Virus record (IMG/VR): IMGVR_UViG_3300031673_000144
Span: 1 to 42,534 of that record
Reading direction: 5' to 3' (one strand)
From: a virus
DNA: 42,534 nt
In this document: positions 5,847 through 12,371 of the stretch, piece by piece
How the letters are laid out: each line of letters starts with the position of its first letter
Position numbering within the stretch: position 1 is the stretch's first letter
Made by a program: the position numbers and the translations under genes
The notes under the pieces: model-generated
Databases searched by the model: none
The model's input: the letters and a program-made list of their open reading frames with translations, nothing else
Told to the model about the DNA's origin: nothing

Positions 5847-6868
5847 ACCGCGAAGGGCCGGACAAGATCGGATATCTCGATTGGACTTGGAGTCCCGTAG
5901 TCGGATGCACGAACGGTTGCCCCTGGTGTTGGGCGCGGCGGCAGGCGAAACGGCAGAAGCACAACTGCCGGAAGTGCTACGACTTTATCCCCCACCTGCA
6001 CCCCGAACGCTTGGACGAACCGCTGCGGAAGCGGAAGCCGTCGGTGATCGGCGTCGCGTTCATGGGCGACCTGTTCGACCCGACGCTGCCGGATGAGGAC
6101 AGAGATAGGGTGTTTGCCGTAATGGCTTTGGCGAACCGGCACACCTTCTGCATCCTGACGAAGCAGCCGGAGCGGATGCAGGTATACCTCAACAACAAAG
6201 ACCGGTTGCTGGATGGCATTTGGGGTGCTTTCGCGGACAACCACGTGGGGCCGACCATTTCCACCGCCGATGATGTGCGGAAATGGTGCAAGAAAAAGGG
6301 CATGCCGGAGCGGGAGCGCGATCGACGCATGGGCATCATCCAGGATGCCGGAGGGTTTTGGTTCGGCCGGCCGGACTTGACCTCGGCGGCTTTCTGGCCG
6401 TTGCCGAACGTCGTCCTCGGCGTGTCGGTCGAGGACCAGGAGAGCGCGGACCGGCTGATTCCCGAACTCATGGCGTGCCCGGTCGCCAAGCGGATCGTCT
6501 CGATCGAGCCGATGCGAGGAGTCGTGGATGTTTCGCCCTGGCTCAAGCCTCAAGCCTCGGGCCCGCGGGAGCGAGGTCTCGCCAAGGCGGACCTCAAGCC
6601 CGCCCTCTCCGGCGTGATCCTCGGCGGACAGACGGGGCCCGTAAAAGAGGGTTCCCTTCGTTGCGGAGAGTACGCCGTGCAAATGGATCCCGACTGGGTC
6701 CGCCAGGTCCGCGACCAGTGTCAGGCGGCGGGCGTCCCGTTCTACTTCAAATCCTGGGGCGCGTTGGTCCCGGCCGACCAGGCCCGCTGGGATGGGAAGG
6801 GCCGGATGCTGGACGGCCGGACGCATGATGAGGTGCCATGGACGGCGGGCTTGAGGCCTGAGGCTTGA
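5843..6868 (+). CDS. Phage Gp37/Gp68 family protein (DUF5131)
   Basis: A 341-residue protein typical of the phage Gp37/Gp68 (DUF5131) family. The N-terminal VVGCTNGCPWCWARRQAK (about residues 18-35) is a CxxxCxxC-type cluster reminiscent of radical-SAM iron-sulfur sites. Other family phrases are VAFMGDLFDP, FCILTKQPERM, PNVVLGVSVEDQESADRLIP, IVSIEPM and GVILGGQTGP. The C-terminal VPFYFKSWG is also usual. Biochemical function is unproven; a radical-SAM-like activity is an inference from the Cys cluster. AAAGGAG precedes ATG 5843. One copy of the GCGAGGTCTCGC palindrome lies within the gene (6571-6582). Confidence 0.88.
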   Translation: MNREGPDKIGYLDWTWSPVVGCTNGCPWCWARRQAKRQKHNCRKCYDFIPHLHPERLDEPLRKRKPSVIGVAFMGDLFDPTLPDEDRDRVFAVMALANRHTFCILTKQPERMQVYLNNKDRLLDGIWGAFADNHVGPTISTADDVRKWCKKKGMPERERDRRMGIIQDAGGFWFGRPDLTSAAFWPLPNVVLGVSVEDQESADRLIPELMACPVAKRIVSIEPMRGVVDVSPWLKPQASGPRERGLAKADLKPALSGVILGGQTGPVKEGSLRCGEYAVQMDPDWVRQVRDQCQAAGVPFYFKSWGALVPADQARWDGKGRMLDGRTHDEVPWTAGLRPEA

Positions 6869-6875
6869 GGAAAAG

Positions 6876-7649
6876 ATGACTGACCCGAACCCGATTACAT
6901 CAGCCGACCTCTTGCGAATGCTGCATACGAGATACTCGGATACGGGTTGGGCGTTCTTCGCCGAGGTGCCGGACCGCACGGCAGGCCATTTTCGGCGCGC
7001 GGACGCAGTTGCCATCAGCCTGTGGCCGAGCCGCGGCCTGCACCTGCACGGATTCGAGGTCAAGGTGTCTCGTCGGGACTGGCTGGACGAACTCAAGAGG
7101 CCGGAGAAGGCGGAGTCCATCGGCAAGTATTGTGATTTCTGGTGGCTGGTGGTGAGCGACTCGTCCATCGTCGAGGACGGCGAGTTGCCGTCCGCCTGGG
7201 GGCTGCTCGCCCCGTCCGGGAATGGGCTGAGGACGCTCGTGAAGCCGACGGCGCTCGAGCCGTTGCCGATCGGCCGGCCGTTCCTGTGCTCGTTGCTGCG
7301 CAAGTTCGCCGAGGGGCAGGTCCCCAGGGTGAGCATCCAGAACAAACTAGCGGCGGAATATAAGCGGGGGGAGGAGGCGGCGGCCCGCATGGCCTCCTAT
7401 GACGCGGAGGACGCGCTAAAATTGCGTGACGCGGTGAAAGTGTTCGAGGGCGCCACTGGCCTGAAGATCCGGTGGTCCGACCTGAACGAACTCGCCCAGG
7501 TCAAGCGATTCGTGGGTCTTACACAAGAATTGCGGGAGGGAGCCGCCAACGAGGCGTTGGCCCTTGCCGCCAGGACGGTAAAAAGGCTTCGAGACGTAGC
7601 GACGGCGCTTGAGGGCGCCCTGCAAGCGAAGGGGAGTGGCGATGTCTGA
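6876..7649 (+). CDS. PD-(D/E)XK nuclease-like protein
   Basis: A 257-residue protein. The first half reads RRADAVAISLWPSRGLHLHG then FEVKVSRRDWLDEL and later CDFWWLVV. The Asp (DAVA) followed by ExK (FEVK) on adjacent strands is the PD-(D/E)XK nuclease core, as in MmcB/VRR-like phage proteins. The C-terminal part (from about residue 155) is helical and may be a coiled coil. Start ATG 6876, eight bases after the previous stop, with GAGGAAAAG before it. It could process DNA ends or recombination intermediates. The 3' end overlaps the next small frame at 7642. Confidence 0.7.
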   Translation: MTDPNPITSADLLRMLHTRYSDTGWAFFAEVPDRTAGHFRRADAVAISLWPSRGLHLHGFEVKVSRRDWLDELKRPEKAESIGKYCDFWWLVVSDSSIVEDGELPSAWGLLAPSGNGLRTLVKPTALEPLPIGRPFLCSLLRKFAEGQVPRVSIQNKLAAEYKRGEEAAARMASYDAEDALKLRDAVKVFEGATGLKIRWSDLNELAQVKRFVGLTQELREGAANEALALAARTVKRLRDVATALEGALQAKGSGDV

Positions 7650-7713
7650 CCCGGTCTTGATCCGCTCGGGTGAGCGCGTCTGCCCGGACTGCAAAGGCCG
7701 CGGGCGGCGGTGA
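7642..7713 (+). CDS. First half of a split zinc-knuckle microprotein
   Basis: A 23-residue frame, MSDPVLIRSGERVCPDCKGR then GRR, with one DnaJ-type CPxCxGxG knuckle. A GGGGAG ribosome-binding site precedes ATG 7642. The matching second knuckle lies in a different frame just downstream (7716-7787). Read through a -1 shift at about 7704-7711, the two would give one 48-residue two-knuckle protein, the usual form in phages. It may be a programmed frameshift, a sequencing indel, or two coupled microproteins. Confidence 0.45.
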   Translation: MSDPVLIRSGERVCPDCKGRGRR

Positions 7714-7715
7714 CG

Positions 7716-7787
7716 ATGCCCGGGGGACGAAAGACAGAGATGTCTTGCGGGACGTGCCACGGAAGCGGAAAGAGAAAAAAATCGTGA
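7716..7787 (+). CDS. Second half of a split zinc-knuckle microprotein
   Basis: A 23-residue frame, MPGGRKTEMSCGTCHGSGKR then KKS, with one CxxCxGxG knuckle. Its frame is open upstream across the stop of the preceding microprotein, so translation could reach it by a -1 slip as well as from its own ATG. The TGA overlaps the GTG start of the next gene (GTGA at 7784). By family logic the pair of knuckles would chelate zinc. Confidence 0.45.
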   Translation: MPGGRKTEMSCGTCHGSGKRKKS

Positions 7788-8203
7788 GCAGCCTGACGCT
7801 GGACGAACTCCGGGCGGCGCTGCCGGCGCCGCTGATGAAGAAGATCGAGGCGCAACTGGATCTCGGCCAGGCCGCGAAGTTCAGGTCCAAGCGGCGGAAG
7901 TACGGGAACCAGCCGGTCTATGTGGACGGGCGGCGGTTCGACTCGAAGGCGGAGGCTAGGCGGTACGAGGAACTCATGCGCCTGCACGCGGCGGGGGAGA
8001 TTCTGTGGTTCTGTCTCCAGCCGGTCTTCCGCCTGCCGGGCGGAATTGAGTATAGGCCGGACTTCATCGTCGTGTCGGCCAGCGGCAAGGTCTTCGTCGA
8101 GGATGTCAAGGGCGGCAAGGCGACCAAGACGAAAGAGTACCGCCTGAAAAAACGGTTGATGCTGGACCGGTACGGGATCGAGATCGTGGAGGTGCACAGT
8201 TGA
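7784..8203 (+). CDS. DUF1064 family nuclease-like protein
   Basis: A 139-residue protein starting at GTG 7784 (VSSLTLDELRAALPAP). The core KYGNQPVYVDGRRFDSKAEA with RRYEEL, then EYRPDFIVV and VFVEDVKGG, then YRLKKRLMLDRYGIEIVEV, is the DUF1064 pattern, a PD-(D/E)XK-type fold with D (PDF) and ExK-like (EDVKG) residues. Members are found in phage replication regions and are thought to be nuclease-like. The start is chosen because the upstream in-frame codons overlap the zinc-knuckle frames and give an unlikely sequence. Confidence 0.85.
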   Translation: MSSLTLDELRAALPAPLMKKIEAQLDLGQAAKFRSKRRKYGNQPVYVDGRRFDSKAEARRYEELMRLHAAGEILWFCLQPVFRLPGGIEYRPDFIVVSASGKVFVEDVKGGKATKTKEYRLKKRLMLDRYGIEIVEVHS

Positions 8204-8217
8204 ACGGCTTTTTTCTC

Positions 8218-8246
8218 TTGACACGGCCGGCGTCCGGAGCGAGGAT
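8218..8246 (+). promoter_or_regulatory. Promoter-like site (TTGACA, 17 bp, GAGGAT)
   Basis: A perfect -35 hexamer TTGACA at 8218-8223 is followed after 17 bases by GAGGAT (8241-8246), a weak -10 with three matches. It opens a roughly 340-bp gap that contains a folded element and ends in a terminator, and it precedes the packaging genes. The -35 alone is strong; the -10 is doubtful. Confidence 0.4.
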
Positions 8247-8278
8247 GGCATCGTCGAAGTCAGGAAGCGTGGCGAACG

Positions 8279-8346
8279 GTCGTCCGTACAGAGTCTCCCC
8301 TGGAACGGGAGATGAAAGGGACCGAGCCATGCGAAACACGGACGAC
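8279..8346 (+). ncRNA. Candidate structured RNA element
   Basis: Outer 9-bp perfect stem GTCGTCCGT (8279-8287) with ACGGACGAC (8338-8346). Inside is a perfect 6-bp hairpin TCTCCC/GGGAGA (8294-8299, 8307-8312) and an unpaired 25-base segment TGAAAGGGACCGAGCC...GAAAC. A promoter-like site lies upstream and a strong terminator 64 bases downstream. The plan (closed stem, side hairpin, conserved-looking single strand, terminator) is that of a riboswitch, attenuator or small RNA. It does not match a class I know. Confidence 0.45.
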
Positions 8347-8409
8347 TCCGCCTTCGGCGAGCCCGCCTTCAGCGAGGTCTCGCTCTGCGGAATCTCGCTT
8401 CGCGGACGC

Positions 8410-8460
8410 AAAGACGACGGCCCGGACGCCAGGACCTTACCGCCCGGGCCGTTGTCTTTT
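8410..8460 (+). terminator. Rho-independent terminator
   Basis: A 16-bp stem, AAAGACGACGGCCCGG (8410-8425) with CCGGGCCGTTGTCTTT (8444-8459), has one G-T pair and an 18-base loop. The A-run before and T-run after allow bidirectional use. It separates the early accessory genes and the candidate RNA from the packaging genes beginning at 8546. Confidence 0.85.
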
Positions 8461-8545
8461 GGGAGTAGGGCGAGGCCGCGGCCAGCCCCATAGGGGAGAG
8501 GTCGTGGCAGGGACACCACGGCGACAAGGGCGCCGGGAGGCGGAG

Positions 8546-9178
8546 ATGACAGACAGAAAAAGCCGGAAGCCGTCCGCGAAGCGAGATCTCGCCCAGGGCG
8601 GAGAAACCGGAAACCGGAAAAAGACAACTGGGAAAAAGGGCCAAAAGGGGCCACTAAAAAAAGGGCCGGAGAAGCGAAAAGGGAAATGGGTGTGGGTCTG
8701 CGGCGTCCGGCCGGAGGGAGCGGATGAGTGGGCGGGCCTCGGTCTCAAACCGAAACAGCGGGCGCTCCTGGTGGCCTACGCCGCGTGCGGCAGTATACGG
8801 AAGGCGGCCAAGGCCGCGGATGTGGCGCGGAACAATCACGGCCGGTGGCTCAAAGACGAAAAGTACGCCGAGGCGTTCGAGGCGGCCAAGGAGATCGCCG
8901 GCGAGGTATTGGAGGAAGAGGCTAGGCATCGGGCCATCGAGGGCATCCAGGTTCCCGTTTACTACAAAGGCAAGATTCGTGGTTACCGGCGGTGCCGCTC
9001 GGACACGCTGTTGATCTTTCTCCTGAAGGGGAACAACCCGGAGAAGTTCGGCGACCGGCTGGAGGCCACGCACCACGTCCCGGAACCGATCCCGGTGAAC
9101 GTGAACCTCGGGGCGGAGTTGATGCGAAAGGTGCTGGAGGCGGGCGGAAAACCGGGAGTGCCAGGAGTGCCCGCGTAG
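8546..9178 (+). CDS. terS: Terminase small subunit
   Basis: A 210-residue protein. A Lys/Arg-rich N terminus (residues 1-55) precedes the helix-turn-helix LGLKPKQRALLVAYAACGSI then RKAAKAADVARNNHGRWLKD (about 65-105), a typical small-terminase DNA-recognition domain. It continues with YAEAFEAAKEIAGEVLEEEA and IFLLKGNNPEKFGDR, which are common in this family. The protein would bind the packaging site and load the large terminase. ATG 8546 is preceded by GGGAGGCGGAG. A longer frame upstream runs through the terminator and is not used. A GCGAGATCTCGC palindrome lies inside (8581-8592). Confidence 0.85.
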   Translation: MTDRKSRKPSAKRDLAQGGETGNRKKTTGKKGQKGPLKKGPEKRKGKWVWVCGVRPEGADEWAGLGLKPKQRALLVAYAACGSIRKAAKAADVARNNHGRWLKDEKYAEAFEAAKEIAGEVLEEEARHRAIEGIQVPVYYKGKIRGYRRCRSDTLLIFLLKGNNPEKFGDRLEATHHVPEPIPVNVNLGAELMRKVLEAGGKPGVPGVPA

Positions 9179-9210
9179 CGAGGTCTCGACGAAGGCGGAG
9201 GAGGAAAGGG

Positions 9211-9621
9211 ATGAGCGAGGCGAGCGATGTGCCGGCCGGAGCGGGGACGCCGGAACCAGGGGCGGAAGAGGACAAGCCACCAGCGGTGCGGTACTGGCAG
9301 CGGGAATGTGGCGACACGGAGGGCCGTGGCATTGTGGAGTTAACGCCCTTCGGGGGTACAGCGAAGCGGTACAAGGTGGATGTGACTTTTCAGAAAGGGC
9401 AGAAAGCGCAGAGGGTCGTTTTCGAGATCGAGGCCGACTCGGCCGACGAGGCCTTTGACCGTTACGATGCACGGCTCGAAGAGGAAAAGAAAAAGTTCGA
9501 GGCGAAGGCCAGTCAGACGAGTCTGATCGTGGGTCCCAACCCGAAGATCGACGAGTTCCGGCGGCAGAAGCGGGGCAGGCAGGGCGGGAACGGCGGCATG
9601 AGGAGAATACGGTTGCCATGA
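9211..9621 (+). CDS. Hypothetical protein
   Basis: A 136-residue protein, not recognised. The N-terminal 30 residues are acidic and Pro-rich. A beta-strand-like middle (AKRYKVDVTFQKGQKAQRVV and FEIEADSADEAFDRYDARLE) follows, then a basic Gly/Arg-rich C terminus. GGAGGAAAGGG precedes ATG 9211. Being between the two terminase subunits it may assist packaging, but that is inference. It follows a GCGAGGTCTCGA repeat copy (9178-9189) and overlaps the next ATG (9618). Confidence 0.6.
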   Translation: MSEASDVPAGAGTPEPGAEEDKPPAVRYWQRECGDTEGRGIVELTPFGGTAKRYKVDVTFQKGQKAQRVVFEIEADSADEAFDRYDARLEEEKKKFEAKASQTSLIVGPNPKIDEFRRQKRGRQGGNGGMRRIRLP

Positions 9622-9818
9622 TCACGCTGGCCATCAACCCGCCTTTTCCGAAGTTTGCACGCGGCCAATCGGTAGCGGGGCTAGACGGGGCGGTTGCTAA
9701 AATCCTTTCGGCCTCCTGGTTGGATGGCGTGTGGTGGTATTCTCTGACCTGGTCTAAAAAACCGGGGCTTCATCAAAACGGCGTCGCGCCAGAGAACGCT
9801 CTTAGGGAGGCTTCGTAG
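9618..9818 (+). CDS. Small hypothetical protein
   Basis: A 66-residue protein, MITLAINPPFPKFARGQSVA..., with Trp-rich strands (SWLDGVWWYSLTW) suggestive of a small SH3-like barrel. The ATG overlaps the previous stop (ATGA). The in-frame stop is followed two bases later by an ATG (9821) that reads into the large terminase. No family recognised. Confidence 0.6.
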   Translation: MITLAINPPFPKFARGQSVAGLDGAVAKILSASWLDGVWWYSLTWSKKPGLHQNGVAPENALREAS

Positions 9819-9869
9819 CCATGGTGGCGGTCGCCAGAAAACCAGGGCGGTCGAAGCGGAAGCCAAAGT

Positions 9870-9944
9870 CGCGGGGTGGCGCAGCGGAAGCGCGTCCGGC
9901 TCATGCCCGGAAGGTCGCCGGTTCGAGCCCGGCCCCCGCTACCA
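9870..9944 (+). tRNA. tRNA-Met (anticodon CAT)
   Basis: A full 75-nt cloverleaf with encoded CCA. The acceptor CGCGGGG pairs with CCCCGCT except C1 x T72, the D arm is GCGC/GCGC, the anticodon stem TCCGG/CCGGA holds loop CTCATGC, the variable loop is AGGTC, and the T arm is GCCGG TTCGAGC CCGGC, followed by ACCA. The unpaired 1-72 position is a feature of bacterial initiator tRNAs, but the D stem has C11-G24 and the anticodon stem lacks a full GGG:CCC, so initiator identity is unsettled. Its last base is the A of the large terminase ATG at 9944. Confidence 0.9.
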
Positions 9945-11662
9945 TGCCGAACGTCTACGGCTGGATCGCCTCGCGCCTGAAAATCATCACCAAGGCGGGC
10001 AAACAGGAGCCCCTGGTACCGAACGACGTGCAACTGCGGATCTACGGCCACATGGCCGCGCAGCGGGCGGCGGGGCATCCGGTCCGCCTGATCGTCCTGA
10101 AGGCCCGGCGGGAAGGCGTCTCGACCGGCGTCGAGGGCCTGATGTTCGCGAACGCCTACCACCAGCCGTTCAAGAAGGCGTTCGTCTGTGCCCACGACGA
10201 CATCGGGAGCAACACCCTGTTCGCGATCAACCGGCTTTTCGAGCAGGAGTTGCCGGACAAGGAGCGGCGGCCGACGGAATACTCGAGCCGGCAGGAGATC
10301 ATCTGGTCGGCGCCGCACCGATCGCAGTTCAAGGTCGCGACGGCGGGAAACACGGAGATCGGAAGGACGGCGGAGATCCACTACCTGCACTGCTCGGAGG
10401 TCGCTTTCTGGAAAAGCGCCAAGAAGAGTCTCCTCAGCGTCCTCCAGGCGGTTAGCGACGACCCGGAGACGATGATCGTCCTGGAGTCGACGGCGAACGG
10501 GGCGAGCGGCGAGTTCTACGAGCGGTGGAACGCGGCGGTCCGGCAGCAACGCGAACGGCCCGGCAGCCGCGACGGGTTCTATCCGGTGTTCATCTCCTGG
10601 CTCGACTGTCCCGAGTACGCGACGGCCCTGGATGTGGGAGAAAAGGTCAAGCCCCTGGATGACGAGGAACGGCGCCTCAAGGCCCTTGGGGCGACGGCGG
10701 AACAGTTGAAGTGGCGGAGGAATACGCTGAGGGAGAAGTGCAACGGCGACGAGGACCTCTACAAGCAGGAGTATCCAGCCACTCCAGAGGACGCTTTTAT
10801 CACGAGCGGGCGGCCGGCCATTCCGCCCAAGATCGTCGCGCGGCACCAAGCGACCGCACGGCCGCCGGCACGCCGCGTGCGGCTCGTGCGGGATGCGAAG
10901 GGCAAGGTGACGGCCCATGGCGTGGGGCCCGAGGCGCAATTCGCGTGGGAGGTATGGAACGAGCCCGAGGAACACCACGACTACGCGGTGTTCGGCGACG
11001 TGGCCGAGGGGGCCCTGTCGGACCCGGCGGACATGCGGAGCGCCCCGGACTTCTCGGCCGCGGCGGTGCTGAACCGGCGCGAACGGCGCATCGACGCCGT
11101 CTGGCACGGGCAGACGGAGGCGGACTACTTCGGCGAGGAACTCCTGAAGGCCGCCCAGTGGTACAACGAGGCGTGGGTGTCGCCGGAAGTGAACGGCGTC
11201 GGCATGGCGGCGCTCGTGCCGATCCGGCGGGCGAACTACGCGAAATTGTACCAGCGGGTGAAGGGGGCGGACCGGCTGGATGCGGGCGATGAGACGCCGC
11301 TCTGGGGCTGGAAGACCGCGCCGGCGAACCGCGACCTGATGATCGACGACTGGATCGCCGCCTGCCGGGAAGACCCGACGACCGGATGGACGGAAAAGGT
11401 AGGGGTGTTCTCGGCCCTGTTGGCGGATGAGGAGCGGACGTTCGTCCGGAAGGCGAACGGCAAGCGCGAACACCAGGTGGGGTGCCACGACGACGTCCTC
11501 TTCGCGGCGATGGGGGTCTTGCAACTGCACCAGAACTGCCCGCGCGGGATCCGCACGGCCTGGGCCGGTGAGGATGAAGGCCGGCGCCCGCGGAGCCTCT
11601 TGAGGACGGGCGGCGTGGACGACTTCGACGAAGAAACCGAAGGGGCGCTGACGACGGGATAA
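9944..11662 (+). CDS. terL: Terminase large subunit
   Basis: A 572-residue packaging ATPase/nuclease from ATG 9944 (MPNVYGWIASRLKI). The ATPase motifs are a Walker A-like LKARREGVS (about residue 47), Walker B-type LHCSEVAFW and coupling motif ESTANG. The C-terminal nuclease domain includes YAVFGDVAEG, a usual first acidic strand, and later VSPEVNGVG and WKTAPANRDLMIDD. It would dock on the portal and drive DNA into the head. The frame is open from ATG 9821, which has a good AGGGAGG site, but then residues 17-41 would be encoded by the tRNA. Start 9944 has no Shine-Dalgarno, since the tRNA fills that space. Confidence 0.92.
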   Translation: MPNVYGWIASRLKIITKAGKQEPLVPNDVQLRIYGHMAAQRAAGHPVRLIVLKARREGVSTGVEGLMFANAYHQPFKKAFVCAHDDIGSNTLFAINRLFEQELPDKERRPTEYSSRQEIIWSAPHRSQFKVATAGNTEIGRTAEIHYLHCSEVAFWKSAKKSLLSVLQAVSDDPETMIVLESTANGASGEFYERWNAAVRQQRERPGSRDGFYPVFISWLDCPEYATALDVGEKVKPLDDEERRLKALGATAEQLKWRRNTLREKCNGDEDLYKQEYPATPEDAFITSGRPAIPPKIVARHQATARPPARRVRLVRDAKGKVTAHGVGPEAQFAWEVWNEPEEHHDYAVFGDVAEGALSDPADMRSAPDFSAAAVLNRRERRIDAVWHGQTEADYFGEELLKAAQWYNEAWVSPEVNGVGMAALVPIRRANYAKLYQRVKGADRLDAGDETPLWGWKTAPANRDLMIDDWIAACREDPTTGWTEKVGVFSALLADEERTFVRKANGKREHQVGCHDDVLFAAMGVLQLHQNCPRGIRTAWAGEDEGRRPRSLLRTGGVDDFDEETEGALTTG

Positions 11663-11677
11663 GGAGGGTGCCGAATC

Positions 11678-11962
11678 ATGGAAAGGCGTTTTCAGGTCAG
11701 CGGGAAGATAACACCTGCTCGCGAGCGGGTCGCCGCCTTCCTGCGGGAGAGAGGCTATGCAACGACTCCTCACACAACCGTTGTTGCTCTCCAATTAAGA
11801 AGCGGTCGTGTTGGTTGGGCGCATCATGTGAGTTGGAATAGACTTACGCACATAAAACATCTGGGCGCTTGGCTTGATTCTTTAGAGAAGAAGGCCATGC
11901 GCGAAATGAGGGAGAAAGCCGATGGCGGGACCAGACGTAGCGGCGAAGCCGGGGAAGTCTGA
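11678..11962 (+). CDS. Hypothetical protein
   Basis: A 94-residue basic protein, MERRFQVSGKITPARERVAA..., not recognised. The middle VALQLRSGRVGWAHHVSWNR may form strands; the C terminus is charged and helical. AAGGAGG precedes ATG 11678. The 3' end overlaps the next gene by 41 bases, suggesting coupled translation. It lies between terminase and portal, where small packaging accessory genes are common. Confidence 0.55.
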   Translation: MERRFQVSGKITPARERVAAFLRERGYATTPHTTVVALQLRSGRVGWAHHVSWNRLTHIKHLGAWLDSLEKKAMREMREKADGGTRRSGEAGEV

Positions 11963-12164
11963 GGCGGCCGAGGAGCGGCGGTGGAAGGTGGAGCGGGCGG
12001 CCGATGCCTTGATGGAATCGGAGAAGGTCCGGGCCGATCCGGCGCTCTTGAAGGATGCCCTGAAGGAGTTGAAGCGGCGGAAGAAGGAATTGTCGGCGGC
12101 GCTCTCGACGGCCCGGGGGCCCGGGTCGGCGGTCATGAAGGGGCGGTCGGAAAGCGAGGAGTAG
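11922..12164 (+). CDS. Small helical phage protein upstream of portal
   Basis: An 80-residue charged, helical protein. The phrase ERRWKVERAADALMESEKVR followed by ADPALLKDALKELKRRKKEL matches a short protein type ('RWEVE-A--TL--AE-I--D--L') often found near the portal gene in phages. Function is not established; a role in head assembly is possible. ATG 11922 lies in the previous gene. The frame is followed by a short gap with GAGGAG ahead of the next gene. Confidence 0.6.
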   Translation: MAGPDVAAKPGKSEAAEERRWKVERAADALMESEKVRADPALLKDALKELKRRKKELSAALSTARGPGSAVMKGRSESEE

Positions 12165-12170
12165 CGGGCG

Positions 12171-12365
12171 ATGGTTATGATCTGCGGGATTCCGTTTGTT
12201 CCCTGCCCCGCCCTTGGGAAGGATATGCTTCTGTTCATAAGTCCGCAGTTGGTACACCACATACGCAGCATTTTTTGCCGGTGTGCTGTTTGTAAGGCCT
12301 TCGAGCGCGAGTGGGACGAGGGGCACGCCGTTCTGGTCAAGAACGCAGGACCGGTTGAGGAGTAG
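12171..12365 (+). CDS. Small Cys-rich hypothetical protein
   Basis: A 64-residue protein with five cysteines (ICGIPFVPC and IFCRCAVCKAFE), the last group close to a zinc-binding arrangement. The middle is hydrophobic (MLLFISPQLVHHIRSIF). GAGGAG lies 9-14 bases before ATG 12171. It ends six bases before the portal start. Third positions are less GC-rich than in neighbours, so it may be a recent acquisition. No family recognised. Confidence 0.5.
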   Translation: MVMICGIPFVPCPALGKDMLLFISPQLVHHIRSIFCRCAVCKAFEREWDEGHAVLVKNAGPVEE

Positions 12366-12371
12366 GGGATT

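Noticed and set aside
8279-8346. Possible hammerhead ribozyme (CGAAAC next to a closing stem)
   Set aside because: The required CUGANGA core is missing (GAGAUGA instead), and the cleavage-site stem does not pair as needed.
8200-8493. Plus-strand frame through the 8204-8545 gap
   Set aside because: Weak TTG start with no ribosome-binding site, and the frame crosses a folded element and a strong terminator; composition is unlike protein.
9821-9943. Terminase start at 9821
   Set aside because: It has the better ribosome-binding site, but the added residues would be encoded by the tRNA; kept as an alternative only.
9870-9944. tRNA 3' end as a phage attachment site
   Set aside because: The tRNA is complete, lies between packaging genes, and no integrase is present.
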